Origin: Streptomyces sp. CB01201
Lineage (GTDB): Bacteria; Actinomycetota; Actinomycetes; Streptomycetales; Streptomycetaceae
Direction of reading: 5' to 3'
Length of the DNA stretch: 64,000 bases
NCBI RefSeq assembly: GCF_002803085.1
Contig: NZ_NNBJ01000030.1
Coordinates: 62,001 to 126,000 of the forward strand
In this document: positions 50,606 to 60,480 of the stretch, piece by piece
How the letters are laid out: the number at the start of each line of letters is the position of its first letter
Position numbering within the stretch: position 1 is the first letter of the stretch
The notes under the pieces: model-generated
Told to the model about the DNA's origin: nothing
The model's input: the letters and a program-made list of their open reading frames with translations, nothing else
Database searches by the model: none
Position numbers and translations under genes: made by a program

Positions 50606-50643
50606 AAAAAAATCGCGCTGGACCCGGCGGAGTCCAGCGCGAT
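50606..50643 (-). terminator. Rho-independent terminator of bldC
   Basis: On the minus strand, a 12-bp perfect stem (ATCGCGCTGGAC / GTCCAGCGCGAT, 8-base loop) is followed by seven T residues, about 100 bases after the bldC stop. Confidence 0.9.
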
Positions 50644-50745
50644 CGATGACGCGGCTCGTTGGGGCGGGCGGACGTCATGTGGAGCTATAGGCGGGCTCGG
50701 CCGGGGTGGGGGCCCCGGAAAACGCCCGGACTATTGGGGTGTTGT

Positions 50746-50952
50746 TCAGGCCTCGCTGCGCTGCTGCGGAATACCCGCCAGCAGTGCGCGGACCTCTGCC
50801 TCGCGGTACCGGCGGTGTCCACCCAGGGTGCGGATGGACGTGAGCTTGCCGGCCTTCGCCCAGCGGGTCACCGTCTTCGGGTCCACGCGGAACATCGTGG
50901 CAACCTCAGCCGGGGTCAACAGCGGCTCGGCATCAGGGGTGCGAGCGGTCAT
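50746..50952 (-). CDS. bldC: Developmental regulator BldC
   Basis: A 68-residue MerR-like DNA-binding protein that matches BldC through its length: LLTPAEVATMFRVDPKTVTRWAKAGKL then IRTLGGHRRYREAEV. It has the winged HTH but no dimerisation coil or effector domain. BldC binds head-to-tail on direct repeats and delays entry into development in Streptomyces. Here it has its own terminator, and a long AT-richer upstream region (50953-51458). Confidence 0.97.
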   Translation of the reverse strand: MTARTPDAEPLLTPAEVATMFRVDPKTVTRWAKAGKLTSIRTLGGHRRYREAEVRALLAGIPQQRSEA

Positions 50953-51458
50953 GAGCGGCCTCCTCGGGAGAACCGAACCTTCTCGGTTCTTTCCTCTAAA
51001 TTCTGCACCTTGACCCGCGTTGCCCGAAATGGCGGACGCGAGCCGAGTCGGTTATAGGACGAACGGCTTGTCCTCGGCACTACAACTACACCATCCGTCC
51101 AGCCACGTCGGCCAAACCGATGGAATTGCCCTCCCAGGTGTTCATCAGCGACGGAAGCCGATGGACCATGCCATAGCGGACAGTCACGCCACAGTGACGA
51201 TCAGTCACAGAGCGATCAGGAGTCGTCAGACCCCCCATAGCGAGCAATACCGAGCAATCCGCCCGTAGTTGGGCGGAAGGGATCCTCCCCGGACCCCTTG
51301 TCCTATTTTGGCACGAGGGTGGGGTCTGGACGCAAGGGTGAGATAAGTGCGGTCCGTCACCCTTGGGGCAAAGGCCCGGATCAGGACCTACGTCCTGCGA
51401 CGGCTGTTCGAGGGGCGTGGAAGCCGGGCCCCGGGTGCCCGGATCCGGCCGGCAGACC
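50953..51458. promoter_or_regulatory. Upstream region of bldC
   Basis: A 506-bp gap, less GC-rich than its surroundings, between bldC and the leftward gene at 51459. It is expected to hold the bldC promoter and developmental control sites. The direct repeat GAGCAATACC/GAGCAATCC lies near 51241-51260. No gene is seen. Confidence 0.5.
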
Positions 51459-52301
51459 TCAGTTGGCCATCCGCCGTTCCTTGACGGCCCGCCAGCGTTC
51501 CGTGAAGCGCCCGTACGCCTCCTCCGCGCCGGTGTCGTCGCCGGCCCGCAGCGCGGCGATGCCCTCGGCCACGTCCGCCGCCGAGCGGTCCGCCTTCAGC
51601 CGGTCCGGGGAAAGGACGTGCACCAGGCCGCCGTAGTCCAGCTCGACCAGGGAGCGCGGATGGAATTCCTCCAGCCACCGCCCGACGTCCACCAGGCCCT
51701 CGGTCAGCGGCCCCTCGTCGATACGGTCCCGCAGCGTGCGCAGCGCCCTCGCCAGGCGCCGCCGGGCCTGGACCATGGGCGTGCGGTAGCGCAGCACGGG
51801 CGCCTCGGCACCCTCACCCGGTGCATACTCGCGCTCTTCGTCCGAAAAGACCGTGAACCAGCTCACAGGCACGTGCCAAACACTGGTCAAGATCCAGGGC
51901 CGGGCGTCCGGATTCCGCTCCCGCCAGCGTTCGTAGTCCGCCTCGGCCTGCCGGCGCACCACCGGAGGCAGCAGCGCGTCCAGGACCGGCTCGGGGAACT
52001 GCTCCACGAGCACCTCAAGGGCCTGCCAGCCGCGCAGCCGGGTCCGCCAGGGGCACACGCACACGACCCCGTCGACCTCGGCCACGAACGCGTCGGCGCT
52101 CTCGTGCACCGGCACCGCGACGGGCGGCGTCGGCACCAAGTCGGCCAGCGCGCGCCGGAGTTCGTCCTGGACTCCTGGAGTGCGCCCGCGCTCGGCATAG
52201 CGCAGCCAGTGTTCGCGCTCGGGCTCGGGAAAGGCGGCAAGGGGCTCGTACACCCGCAGGTAGGACGCGTACGGAACGATCACCGAGGACACCACCGCCA
52301 T
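51459..52301 (-). CDS. Conserved hypothetical protein between bldC and vdh
   Basis: A soluble, charged protein of about 280 residues. ATG 52301 is used; another ATG three codons earlier is possible. There are conserved-looking blocks such as FPEPEREHWLRYAERG, VDGVVCVCPWRTRLRGW and SVWHVPVSWFTVF. A gene of this size occurs at this place in other Streptomyces, as I recall, and its function is unknown. Its C-terminal third has a helical repeat-like layout (ADVAEGIAALRAGD). Confidence 0.75.
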   Translation of the reverse strand: MAVVSSVIVPYASYLRVYEPLAAFPEPEREHWLRYAERGRTPGVQDELRRALADLVPTPPVAVPVHESADAFVAEVDGVVCVCPWRTRLRGWQALEVLVEQFPEPVLDALLPPVVRRQAEADYERWRERNPDARPWILTSVWHVPVSWFTVFSDEEREYAPGEGAEAPVLRYRTPMVQARRRLARALRTLRDRIDEGPLTEGLVDVGRWLEEFHPRSLVELDYGGLVHVLSPDRLKADRSAADVAEGIAALRAGDDTGAEEAYGRFTERWRAVKERRMAN

Positions 52302-52466
52302 GTCCCGCATCGTCCCACGGGCCCGCCCCGGTGACCCCCGCTGGGGGTGATCCTGCGCACTGCGCCTGATCTACGGGCGCGTAGGACTTAACCTGCTCCC
52401 GAACCAGGCCTGCCACCACCCACAGGCGGGCCGTCAACCGCCGCTTCGTACTTGGGAGTCACCACC

Positions 52467-53564
52467 GTGACCGATGTGACCGGAGCCGATGACGTACTGC
52501 ACACCCTCTTCCGCTCCGACCAGGGCGGACACGAGCAGGTCGTGCTCTGTCAGGACCGAGCCACCGGGCTCAAGGCCGTCATCGCCATCCACTCCACCGC
52601 CCTGGGCCCGGCCCTGGGCGGTACGCGCTTCTACCCGTACGCGACCGAGGCCGAGGCCGTCGCCGACGCGCTCAACCTGTCGCGCGGGATGTCGTACAAG
52701 AACGCCATGGCCGGGCTCGACCACGGTGGCGGCAAGGCCGTGATCATCGGTGACCCCGAGACGATCGAGGCCTCGCACAAGACGGACCTCCTGCTCGCCT
52801 ACGGCCGCTTCGTGGCCTCCCTCGGCGGGCGCTATGTGACGGCCTGCGACGTCGGCACCTACGTCGCCGACATGGACGTCGTGGCGCGCGCCTGCCAGTG
52901 GACCACCGGTCGCTCCCCCGAGAACGGCGGCGCGGGCGACTCCTCCGTACTGACCGCGTTCGGCGTCTTCCAGGGCATGCGGGCCTCGGCCCAGCACCTG
53001 TGGGGCGACCCGACGCTGCGCGGCCGCAAGGTCGGCATCGCCGGTGTCGGCAAGGTCGGCCGGCACCTCGTCGAGCACCTGCTCGACGACGGCGCCGAGG
53101 TCGTGATCACGGATGTGCGCGAGGAGTCGGTGCGCGCCATCACCGAGCAGCACCCCGAGGTCGCCGTCGCCGCCGACACCGAGGCCCTGATCCGCACCGA
53201 GGGCCTGGACATCTACGCGCCGTGCGCGCTCGGCGGCGCCCTGAACGACGCGAGCGTGCCGGTGCTCACCGCGAAGGTGGTGTGCGGCGCGGCCAACAAC
53301 CAGCTCGCGCACCCGGGTGTGGAGAAGGACCTCGCGGACCGCGCGATCCTCTACGCACCCGACTACGTCGTGAACGCGGGCGGCGTGATCCAGGTGGCCG
53401 ACGAGCTCAACGGCTTCGACTTCGACCGCTGCAAGGCGAAGGCCGCGAAGATCTTCGACACCACGCTCGCCATATTTGCTCGTGCGAAGGAGGACGGCAT
53501 TCCGCCGGCCGCCGCGGCCGACCGGATCGCCGAGCAGCGCATGGCGGAGGCACGTCAACACTGA
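52467..53564 (+). CDS. vdh: Valine (branched-chain amino acid) dehydrogenase
   Basis: A 365-residue enzyme of the Glu/Leu/Phe/Val dehydrogenase family: the substrate-site lysine region LDHGGGK, NAMAGLDHGG, the NAD site GVGKVG, and NPCALGG-like ..YAPCALGGAL. It converts valine to 2-oxoisovalerate, a source of branched acyl-CoA starters for fatty acids and polyketides. GTG 52467 is preceded by GGGAG at 8 bases; TTG 52452 is less likely. Its position after bldC is conserved. Confidence 0.95.
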   Translation: MTDVTGADDVLHTLFRSDQGGHEQVVLCQDRATGLKAVIAIHSTALGPALGGTRFYPYATEAEAVADALNLSRGMSYKNAMAGLDHGGGKAVIIGDPETIEASHKTDLLLAYGRFVASLGGRYVTACDVGTYVADMDVVARACQWTTGRSPENGGAGDSSVLTAFGVFQGMRASAQHLWGDPTLRGRKVGIAGVGKVGRHLVEHLLDDGAEVVITDVREESVRAITEQHPEVAVAADTEALIRTEGLDIYAPCALGGALNDASVPVLTAKVVCGAANNQLAHPGVEKDLADRAILYAPDYVVNAGGVIQVADELNGFDFDRCKAKAAKIFDTTLAIFARAKEDGIPPAAAADRIAEQRMAEARQH

Positions 53565-53844
53565 GCCCCGCGAGGGCCCGTCGGCCGCGCTGAGAGACAT
53601 GACTCACGCCGGTCGGCGGGTCGGGCGCAAAGAAGAGGTTAAAATCGCGGTTGACCAGCGAGGACGGGGCGCTTTGTTGGTTCTGCCAAGTGGCGCGTCA
53701 TGCGGGCGGCGTACCGTATGGCCGCGGAAGCAGGTACCGTTGAAGCCCTACGGACGCGGTCTCTCCATGGAGAGTCCGTTCCGGATCATGAACGCGTGTC
53801 AAGACTCTGGGGCCGTCGAGCCCCGTCACCGAGGGGGTCGAGCC

Positions 53845-54102
53845 ATGGGGCGCGGCCGGGCAAAGGCCAAGCAGACGAAGGTCGCCCGCCAGCTGAAGTA
53901 CAGCAGCGGCGGGACTGACCTGTCGCGTCTGGCCAACGAGCTGGGCGCATCTACTCCGAACCCGACAGTGAGCCAACCGCCGAACGCGGAGCCACTGGAG
54001 GACGAGGAGGACGACCCGTATGCCCGCTATGCGGACATGTACGGGAATGACGACGACGAGGACGAAGAGTCCGGTCCGTCGTCGCAGCGCCGCGGCGCTT
54101 GA
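53845..54102 (+). CDS. DUF3073 protein
   Basis: An 85-residue protein conserved in actinobacteria: basic N-terminus (GRGRAKAKQTKVARQLKY), SRLANELGA, and an acidic tail rich in Asp/Glu with DPYARYADMY. ATG 53845 is preceded by GAGGGGG. Function is unknown. Its place near purM is typical. Confidence 0.9.
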   Translation: MGRGRAKAKQTKVARQLKYSSGGTDLSRLANELGASTPNPTVSQPPNAEPLEDEEDDPYARYADMYGNDDDEDEESGPSSQRRGA

Positions 54103-54157
54103 CTTCGCTGATCCCGCTTTCGCAGCAAGACACGTCTTCGCTGCTCCGAGCACATCG

Positions 54158-54192
54158 ACCCGGTCCAGGGCCTTGGCCCCGGACCGGGTTTT
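54158..54192 (+). terminator. Terminator after the DUF3073 gene
   Basis: Stem ACCCGGTCC with its complement at 54181-54189, an inner GGCC/GGCC extension and a trailing TTTT run. Confidence 0.8.
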
Positions 54193-54209
54193 GTGCTGCC
54201 CGTAGCGGC

Positions 54210-55307
54210 CTACTTGGCGTAGTCACCGGTCAGCTCGGCGCCGTCGCGGTGATCGCCACGGTCAACGACGGCACCGGACACCCAGGCGTCCACGCCCCGG
54301 TCCGCGAGGGCCTGGAGCGCCACGTCCACCGAAGCCTCGGGGACGATCGCCATCATGCCGACGCCCATGTTGAGCGTCTTCTCCAGTTCCAGCCGCTCCA
54401 CGTTCCCCGCCTTGCCGACGAGGTCGAAGACCGCGCCCGGCGCCCAGGTCGAGCGGTCGACCGTGGCGTGCAGGTGGTCCGGGATCACCCGGGCCAGGTT
54501 GTTGGCAAGACCGCCGCCGGTGATGTGGCTGAACCCGTGCACCTCGGCGGTGCGGGTCAGGGCCAGGCAGTCGAGCGAGTAGATCTTGGTGGGCTCCAGG
54601 AGTTCCTCGCCGAGCGTGCGACCGAACTCCTCGACGTGCTGGTCCAGGCTCATTCCGGCCCGGTCGAACAGCACATGCCGGACGAGTGAGTACCCGTTCG
54701 AGTGAAGACCGGAGGACGCCATGGCGATGACCGCGTCGCCCTCGCGAATGCGGTCGGCGCCCAGGAGCTGGTCGTACTCGACGACACCGGTGCCGGCGCC
54801 GGCCACGTCGAAGTCGTCGGGGCCGAGCAGCCCCGGGTGCTCGGCGGTCTCGCCGCCGACCAGCGCGCAGCCCGCGAGGACACAGCCCTCGGCAATGCCC
54901 TTGACGATGGCCGCGACCCGCTCGGGGTGGACCTTGCCGACGCAGATGTAGTCGGTCATGAACAGCGGCTCGGCGCCGCACACGACCAGGTCGTCGACGA
55001 CCATGCCGACGAGGTCGTGCCCGATGGTGTCGTACACGCCCATCCTGCGGGCGAGGTCGACCTTCGTACCGACGCCGTCGGTCGCGGAGGCGAGCAGCGG
55101 GCGCTCGTAGCGCTTGAGGGCCGAGGCGTCGAAGAGTCCGGCGAATCCGCCGAGGCCGCCCAGGACCTCGGGGCGCTTCGTCTTCTTCACCCACTCCTTC
55201 ATCAGCTCGACGGCGCGGTCGCCCGCCTCGATGTCGACGCCCGCGGCTGCGTAGCTGGCAGCGGTGCCCGCGTGCGGAGCACGCTCATGGGGTTCAGCAG
55301 ATGACAT
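54210..55307 (-). CDS. purM: Phosphoribosylformylglycinamidine cyclo-ligase
   Basis: A 365-residue PurM with the signatures SYAAAGVDIEAGDRAV, SATDGVGTKV, GHDLVGMVVDDL, LVGGETAEHPG and SHITGGGLANNL. It forms the imidazole ring of aminoimidazole ribotide in purine synthesis. ATG 55307 gives the usual length; ATG 55313 is also possible. It follows purF in the same direction (about 40-base gap), so they form a purF-purM operon. Confidence 0.95.
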   Translation of the reverse strand: MSSAEPHERAPHAGTAASYAAAGVDIEAGDRAVELMKEWVKKTKRPEVLGGLGGFAGLFDASALKRYERPLLASATDGVGTKVDLARRMGVYDTIGHDLVGMVVDDLVVCGAEPLFMTDYICVGKVHPERVAAIVKGIAEGCVLAGCALVGGETAEHPGLLGPDDFDVAGAGTGVVEYDQLLGADRIREGDAVIAMASSGLHSNGYSLVRHVLFDRAGMSLDQHVEEFGRTLGEELLEPTKIYSLDCLALTRTAEVHGFSHITGGGLANNLARVIPDHLHATVDRSTWAPGAVFDLVGKAGNVERLELEKTLNMGVGMMAIVPEASVDVALQALADRGVDAWVSGAVVDRGDHRDGAELTGDYAK

Positions 55308-55349
55308 GGGCATGGCTCTGGAGAACTTTCGTGTCGTACTGCGGGGGTC

Positions 55350-56876
55350 TTACGGACGGCGCAGGGCGTCGGCGGCCGCGGTCGCGGCGGGGCCGGACGC
55401 CAGCTCGGACTCCAGAAGCTGCTTGCCGAGCAGCTCGGGGTCGGGGAGCTCCATCGGGTACACGCCGTCGAAGCAGGCGCGGCAGAGGTTGTCCTTGGGG
55501 ATCGTCGTCGCTTCGATCATCGCGTCGGTCGTGATGTACGAGAGCGAGTCGGCGCCCATGGACGTGCCGATCTCCTCGATGGTCATGCCGTTGGCGATCA
55601 GCTCCGCGCGGGTCGCGAAGTCGATGCCGAAGAAGCAGGGCCACTTCACCGGCGGCGACGAGATCCGGATGTGGACCTCGGCGGCGCCCGCCTCGCGGAG
55701 CATCTTCACGAGGGCGCGCTGGGTGTTGCCGCGGACGATCGAGTCGTCGACGACCACCAGGCGCTTGCCGCGGATGACTTCCTTGAGCGGGTTCAGCTTG
55801 AGCCGGATGCCGAGCTGGCGGATGGTCTGCGAGGGCTGGATGAACGTACGGCCGACATAGGCGTTCTTCACCAGGCCCGAGCCGTACGGGATGCCGCTGG
55901 CTTCCGCGTATCCGATGGCGGCGGGGGTGCCGGACTCCGGAGTCGCTATCACCAGGTCGGCCTCGACGGGCGCTTCCTTGGCGAGTTTCCGGCCCATCTC
56001 CACTCGGGAGAGGTAGACGTTTCGGCCCGCGATGTCGGTGTCCGGGCGCGCCAGGTAGACGTACTCGAAGACACAGCCCTTGGGCTTCGCTTCTGCGAAT
56101 CGGGAGGTGCGCAGGCCGTTCTCGTCGATGGCGACGAGCTCGCCCGGCTCGATCTCGCGGACGAAGCTGGCGCCGCAGATGTCGAGAGCGGCGCTCTCGG
56201 ACGCGACGACCCAGCCGCGCTCCAGGCGGCCGAGCACCAGCGGGCGGATGCCCTGCGGGTCACGGGCGCAGTACAGCGTCTGCTCGTCCATGAAGACCAG
56301 CGAGAAAGCGCCCTGGACCTGCGGGAGGACCTTGGCGGCCGACTCCTCGATGGTCAGGGGCTTGCCGTCGTCGTCCGTCTGGCCCGCGAGCAGCGCGGTG
56401 ACCAGGTCGGTGTCGTTGGTGGCGGCGAGCTGGGTGGCCCGGCCGTTCTCCTTGGGCAGCTCGGCGACCATCTCCGCGAGCTGCGCGGTGTTCACCAGGT
56501 TGCCGTTGTGGCCGAGCGCGATCGAGCCGTGGGCGGTGGCCCGGAATGTCGGCTGCGCGTTCTCCCACACGGAGGCACCGGTGGTCGAGTAGCGGGCGTG
56601 ACCGACCGCGATATGACCTTGGAGGGAACCGAGAGAGGTCTCGTCGAAGACCTGGGAGACAAGTCCCATGTCCTTGAAGACGAGGATCTGGGAGCCGTTG
56701 CTGACCGCGATGCCCGCGGATTCCTGGCCCCGATGTTGGAGGGCGTAGAGCCCGAAGTAAGTGAGCTTCGCGACCTCTTCACCCGGAGCCCAGACACCGA
56801 AGACGCCACAAGCGTCCTGGGGGCCCTTCTCACCGGGGAGCAGGTCGTGGTTGAGTCGTCCGTCACCACGTGGCAC
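55350..56876 (-). CDS. purF: Amidophosphoribosyltransferase
   Basis: A 508-residue PurF. The N-terminal nucleophile Cys23 is exposed after removal of a propeptide (DACGVFG), then come ALQHRGQESAG, the glutaminase domain, and the PRPP loop VVVDDSIVRGNT. Cysteines for an iron-sulphur cluster are visible (CFFGID, NLCRACFDG). It catalyses the first committed purine step. Starts at GTG 56876. Confidence 0.96.
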   Translation of the reverse strand: MPRGDGRLNHDLLPGEKGPQDACGVFGVWAPGEEVAKLTYFGLYALQHRGQESAGIAVSNGSQILVFKDMGLVSQVFDETSLGSLQGHIAVGHARYSTTGASVWENAQPTFRATAHGSIALGHNGNLVNTAQLAEMVAELPKENGRATQLAATNDTDLVTALLAGQTDDDGKPLTIEESAAKVLPQVQGAFSLVFMDEQTLYCARDPQGIRPLVLGRLERGWVVASESAALDICGASFVREIEPGELVAIDENGLRTSRFAEAKPKGCVFEYVYLARPDTDIAGRNVYLSRVEMGRKLAKEAPVEADLVIATPESGTPAAIGYAEASGIPYGSGLVKNAYVGRTFIQPSQTIRQLGIRLKLNPLKEVIRGKRLVVVDDSIVRGNTQRALVKMLREAGAAEVHIRISSPPVKWPCFFGIDFATRAELIANGMTIEEIGTSMGADSLSYITTDAMIEATTIPKDNLCRACFDGVYPMELPDPELLGKQLLESELASGPAATAAADALRRP

Positions 56877-57455
56877 GCCACCGAGTGTAGGCGAGATCGA
56901 CCACTGGTCCGAATTGGGGATATCGACAACTGGGCACCCTGACCGCTTTTGTAGCTTTCGCGCCTCGGGCGCTCCCGGCGCACACCGGCCCCCCTCGATT
57001 CGACATCGCCGCAGGTGAGCCGGGGCGCCCCGGAGCCGTTCGCGGTGTTTGCGACTGCTCGTGGTGACGGATTGCGACCGGGTCGTGTGTGACGGAGTTC
57101 GCTCCGGCCCACCCCGGTCCGCTCCGGTCCCGCCCTTCGGTCCCGCCCTTCGGGACGCTCATTGACAGGTACGTGTGCGCTGCGTGAGGCTCCTGCACCA
57201 TGCAGCCTCTGAGTGACCTCGCGGTCACGCTCGTCGAGCGCCGGCACGTCGACCTGGTCCGTGTCGCCAGCGCCATCTGTCGCTGCGCGTAAGTACGCCC
57301 CAGACCCCACCCCTCCCCCTGACCCGCCCGCACGGGCCGGGCCGGGCCGTGACGACTCGGCCCCCGCCCCTGCGGCCGGCCGTGCTGCCCCGGCCGCCCG
57401 GCGTCCCGGCGTCCCTGGGGGGGCGTTCTCCCACCTCTTCCTCTGGAGCCCTTCC
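56877..57455. other. Divergent gap between purF and the sulfatase gene
   Basis: 579 bp without a credible gene. It must hold the purF promoter. A short direct repeat, CGGTCCCGCCCTT, occurs twice near 57126-57155. Nothing else is recognised. Confidence 0.45.
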
Positions 57456-58871
57456 GTGCCCTCGCACACCCGGAAACTGTCCCGCCGCGCCTTCGGCGGC
57501 GCGGTCGGCGCCACCGCCGCAGCCGCCGCCGTCGGCCTGCCCGCCACCGAAGCCGACGCCGCCGAAGCCGCCGCGGACCCGAAGGAGCGGCCGTTCTGTG
57601 CCGCCCCGAACCGGCACTCCGCGCGGCCCAACATCCTGTTCATCCTCGGCGACGACCTCGGCTGGGCCGACCTGTCGTCGTACGGGGCGCCGCACATCCG
57701 CACCCCCCACCTGGACCGCCTGGCCCGCCAGGGCGTGCGGTTCACCGATGCGTACTCCGGCTCCGCGACCTGCTCGCCGACCCGGTTCAGCCTCTACACC
57801 GGGCGCTTTCCGGGACGTACCAAGGGCGGCCTCGCCGAGCCGATCGCGGACCGCAGCGCGGGCCTCGACCCGACCCACCCCACGCTCGCCTCACTTCTGC
57901 GCGGCGCCGGATACGCCACCGCCCTGATCGGCAAGTGGCACTGCGGCTACCTCCCCGACTACTCGCCCACGAAGTCCGGCTGGGACGAGTTCTTCGGGAA
58001 CTTCGGCGGCGCCCTGGAGTACTACTCCAAGCTGGGCCTCGGCGGGGAGTACGACCTCTACGAGGGCGACGCCGAGTACAAGGACCTGCGGTACTACACC
58101 CGGATCCTGACCGAGCGGGCGAGTGAGTACGTGCGGCGCGAGCACGACCGGCCGTGGCTGCTCAACCTCAACTTCACCACCCCGCACTGGCCCTGGATAG
58201 CCGACGGCGACACCGAGGAGAGCGCCGAGGTCGTCCGGCGCATCAAGGCCGGCGAGCCCGGCGCGCTGTTCCACTACGACGGCGGCTCGGTCGAGAAGTA
58301 CACCGAGATGGTGGAGGACCTCGACCGGTCGGTCGGCACGGTGCTCGACGCGCTCAAGCGCTCCGGGCAGGAGCGCGACACCCTGGTGTTCTTCGCCTCG
58401 GACAACGGAGGGGAGCGGTTCTCCTACAACTGGCCGCTGAGCGGCAACAAGGCCTCGCTCCAGGAGGGCGGCATCCGCGTGCCCACCATCGTGCGCTGGC
58501 CCGCCCGGATCGACGGCGGACAGGTCAGCCACCTGCCGAACTTCTCACCGGACTGGACCGCGACCCTGCTCGAACTCGCCGGGGCCCGCCCGCACCCCGC
58601 CTATCCGCTCGACGGCACCAGCCTCGCCGGGTACCTGCTGCGCGGGGAGCGGCCCCGCGAGCGGGACCTGTTCTGGCGGGTGCGCGGCGAGCGGGCCCTG
58701 CGCCGCGGGGACTGGAAGTACTACCGGGGCCGCAGCGGCAAGGACCAGCTGTTCAACCTCGCCGCCGACCAGCGTGAACAGGCGGACCGCGCGACGGACG
58801 ACCCGGCCCGGCTGGCCCGGCTCCGGGCCGCCTGGGAGAAGACGGACGCCACGCTTCTCAAGTACCCCTGA
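57456..58871 (+). CDS. Tat-exported sulfatase
   Basis: A 471-residue sulfatase. The twin-arginine signal is SRRAFGG followed by an Ala-rich stretch. The formylglycine site CSPTR (C-x-P-x-R) lies in SATCSPTRFSLYTGR, and the metal-binding DDLGWADL and SDNGGERF segments are present. It should act outside the membrane on a sulfated sugar or ester after formylglycine modification. The GTG at 57456 has GGAG eight bases upstream; the open frame continues further upstream but lacks any start signal there. Confidence 0.9.
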   Translation: MPSHTRKLSRRAFGGAVGATAAAAAVGLPATEADAAEAAADPKERPFCAAPNRHSARPNILFILGDDLGWADLSSYGAPHIRTPHLDRLARQGVRFTDAYSGSATCSPTRFSLYTGRFPGRTKGGLAEPIADRSAGLDPTHPTLASLLRGAGYATALIGKWHCGYLPDYSPTKSGWDEFFGNFGGALEYYSKLGLGGEYDLYEGDAEYKDLRYYTRILTERASEYVRREHDRPWLLNLNFTTPHWPWIADGDTEESAEVVRRIKAGEPGALFHYDGGSVEKYTEMVEDLDRSVGTVLDALKRSGQERDTLVFFASDNGGERFSYNWPLSGNKASLQEGGIRVPTIVRWPARIDGGQVSHLPNFSPDWTATLLELAGARPHPAYPLDGTSLAGYLLRGERPRERDLFWRVRGERALRRGDWKYYRGRSGKDQLFNLAADQREQADRATDDPARLARLRAAWEKTDATLLKYP

Positions 58872-58938
58872 GCATGACCGCGCGGGCAGCATGACCGCGC
58901 GGGCCCAAGTGCCCTTGCACTGAAGGGAGTCAGGCCGG

Positions 58939-59736
58939 TCACGACATGACCGGCAGCACCGCCGACAGGTCCGCCCGCTCGCCGCTCGCCGCGACCTTCG
59001 CCACGTCCAGCGCCCCGGCCCAGCCGATGCGTCCGGTGGCGAGGCGGATCCAGGTGAGCGGGTCGGTCTCGACGACGTTGGGCGGGGTGCCCCGGGTGTG
59101 CTTGGGGCCGGCCACGCACTGGACCACCGCGTACGGCGGGATCCGCACCTCGACCGAGCCGCCGGGCGCCTTCACGGCGAGCGCGTCGGCGAGCAGCCGG
59201 GTGCACGCGGCGAGGGCCTGGCGGTCGTGGGGGACGTCCAGTCCGGGCAGTGCGTCGTTCAAGTCGTCCGTGTGGACGGTGAGTTCGACGGTCCGGGTCA
59301 CCAGGACATCGGCGAAGGCCATCGCGCCGAACCGGGTCGGCACAAGGCGTTCGTCCGGGGTGCTCGCGAACAACTCCGCGGTACGGGTGGCGCGCTGCTC
59401 GAAGAGCGCGTCGAGGTCGTCGACCGATGCCGCCAACTCCCTTGTTCCGTCCGCCACTTGATCCGCCATCGCGGCCGTGGCGAACGGCCAGTCGAGCAGC
59501 GCGAGCTCCTGTTTGAGCGGCTCCGCCTCGGCGAGGTACCGGTCCAGCATGCCGAGCGCCATGGTGTGGTGCACGGCCAGCTCCCGCACGGTCCAGTCCC
59601 CGAGCCGGGTGGGCCCGGCGAGCTGCTCGGGCGTGAGCGTACGGACCGCGTCGCGTACGTGGCCGAACTGGGCGAGGACGGCGGCCCGGATCTTCGCCGG
59701 ATCGTATCTGCGGGTGCGCTTCTTGGCCGGGGGCAT
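58939..59736 (-). CDS. Maleylpyruvate-isomerase-family (DinB/SCP-like) protein
   Basis: A 265-residue protein of the mycothiol-dependent maleylpyruvate isomerase N-domain family: helices with GDWTVRELAVHH (metal-binding His region) and VTRTVELTVHTDDL, and a C-terminal SCP2-like part. These enzymes use mycothiol in detoxification or ring-metabolite isomerisation. The exact substrate is unknown. ATG 59736. Confidence 0.8.
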   Translation of the reverse strand: MPPAKKRTRRYDPAKIRAAVLAQFGHVRDAVRTLTPEQLAGPTRLGDWTVRELAVHHTMALGMLDRYLAEAEPLKQELALLDWPFATAAMADQVADGTRELAASVDDLDALFEQRATRTAELFASTPDERLVPTRFGAMAFADVLVTRTVELTVHTDDLNDALPGLDVPHDRQALAACTRLLADALAVKAPGGSVEVRIPPYAVVQCVAGPKHTRGTPPNVVETDPLTWIRLATGRIGWAGALDVAKVAASGERADLSAVLPVMS

Positions 59737-59746
59737 GCGGCCGAGC

Positions 59747-60397
59747 CTACTGCGGGGCCCGCTTCGGGCCGGGATAGCTGCCGAGGCCGTTCTCGACCTG
59801 CGCGAACGCCCGCTCGGTGCGCTCGGCGGCATCGTCGGCGACCCCCTGCGCGGACTCCCCGGCGAGGATCCGGCGGTGGTGTTCGTTGATCAGCGCGTTG
59901 CGGGCGCCGGTCAGCTGGGCGGCCGCGACGGCGGCGAGCATCGGATCGCCGCCCTCCGCCGCGAGCAGTTCGGCCAGCTCGCCCTGCGCCTGGCTGAACG
60001 CGAGCGAGGCACGCTGGAGCAACACCGGTGTGTTCTGGATGAGTTGGCGGGCCTGGAGGGAGCGCGGGTCGTCGTTGAGACCGATCGAGGGGTCGCGCAC
60101 CTCGATCATCTCCAGGAACTGCCGCCGCACGGCGTCCACCGCCGACTCGCCTGCGGCGCGCTCGCGCACGGCCCGTACGACATCGCCGACGTGGTTCATC
60201 ATCGGGGCCGTGACCAGGTCCTCCTTCGTGCCGAAGTAGTTGAAGACGGTCATCTTCGACACATCGGCGGCGGCCGCGATCTCGGCGACGGAGACATGGT
60301 CGAAGCCGCGCTCGGTGAACAGATCCAGCGCCGTGCGCCAGATCCGCATCCCGGTCTCCCGCTTCTTGCGCTCGCGCAGCCCCTCACCAGCAGTCAT
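59747..60397 (-). CDS. TetR-family regulator
   Basis: A 216-residue regulator with the N-terminal HTH VAEIAAAADVSKMTVFNYFGTKEDL (about 37-61). The C-terminal ligand domain is all-helical. It is divergent from the MFS exporter gene, with 83 bases between, the standard arrangement of a repressor and its efflux pump. Confidence 0.92.
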   Translation of the reverse strand: MTAGEGLRERKKRETGMRIWRTALDLFTERGFDHVSVAEIAAAADVSKMTVFNYFGTKEDLVTAPMMNHVGDVVRAVRERAAGESAVDAVRRQFLEMIEVRDPSIGLNDDPRSLQARQLIQNTPVLLQRASLAFSQAQGELAELLAAEGGDPMLAAVAAAQLTGARNALINEHHRRILAGESAQGVADDAAERTERAFAQVENGLGSYPGPKRAPQ

Positions 60398-60480
60398 GGA
60401 ATCACTGTACCAGGATGAAATTTAAGCCCGTATGAAATTTAAGCCTGGATGAAACATTGACTCAGTATATTTTCTGCTCC
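60398..60480. promoter_or_regulatory. TetR operator region with direct repeats
   Basis: AT-rich divergent promoter. The sequence ATGAAATTTAAGCC occurs at 60415 and 60432, and a third partial copy GGATGAAAC begins at 60448. The AAATTT core is palindromic. TATATT (60466-60471) could be a -10 for the exporter gene, which would give a very short leader. Binding of TetR here is inference. Confidence 0.6.
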
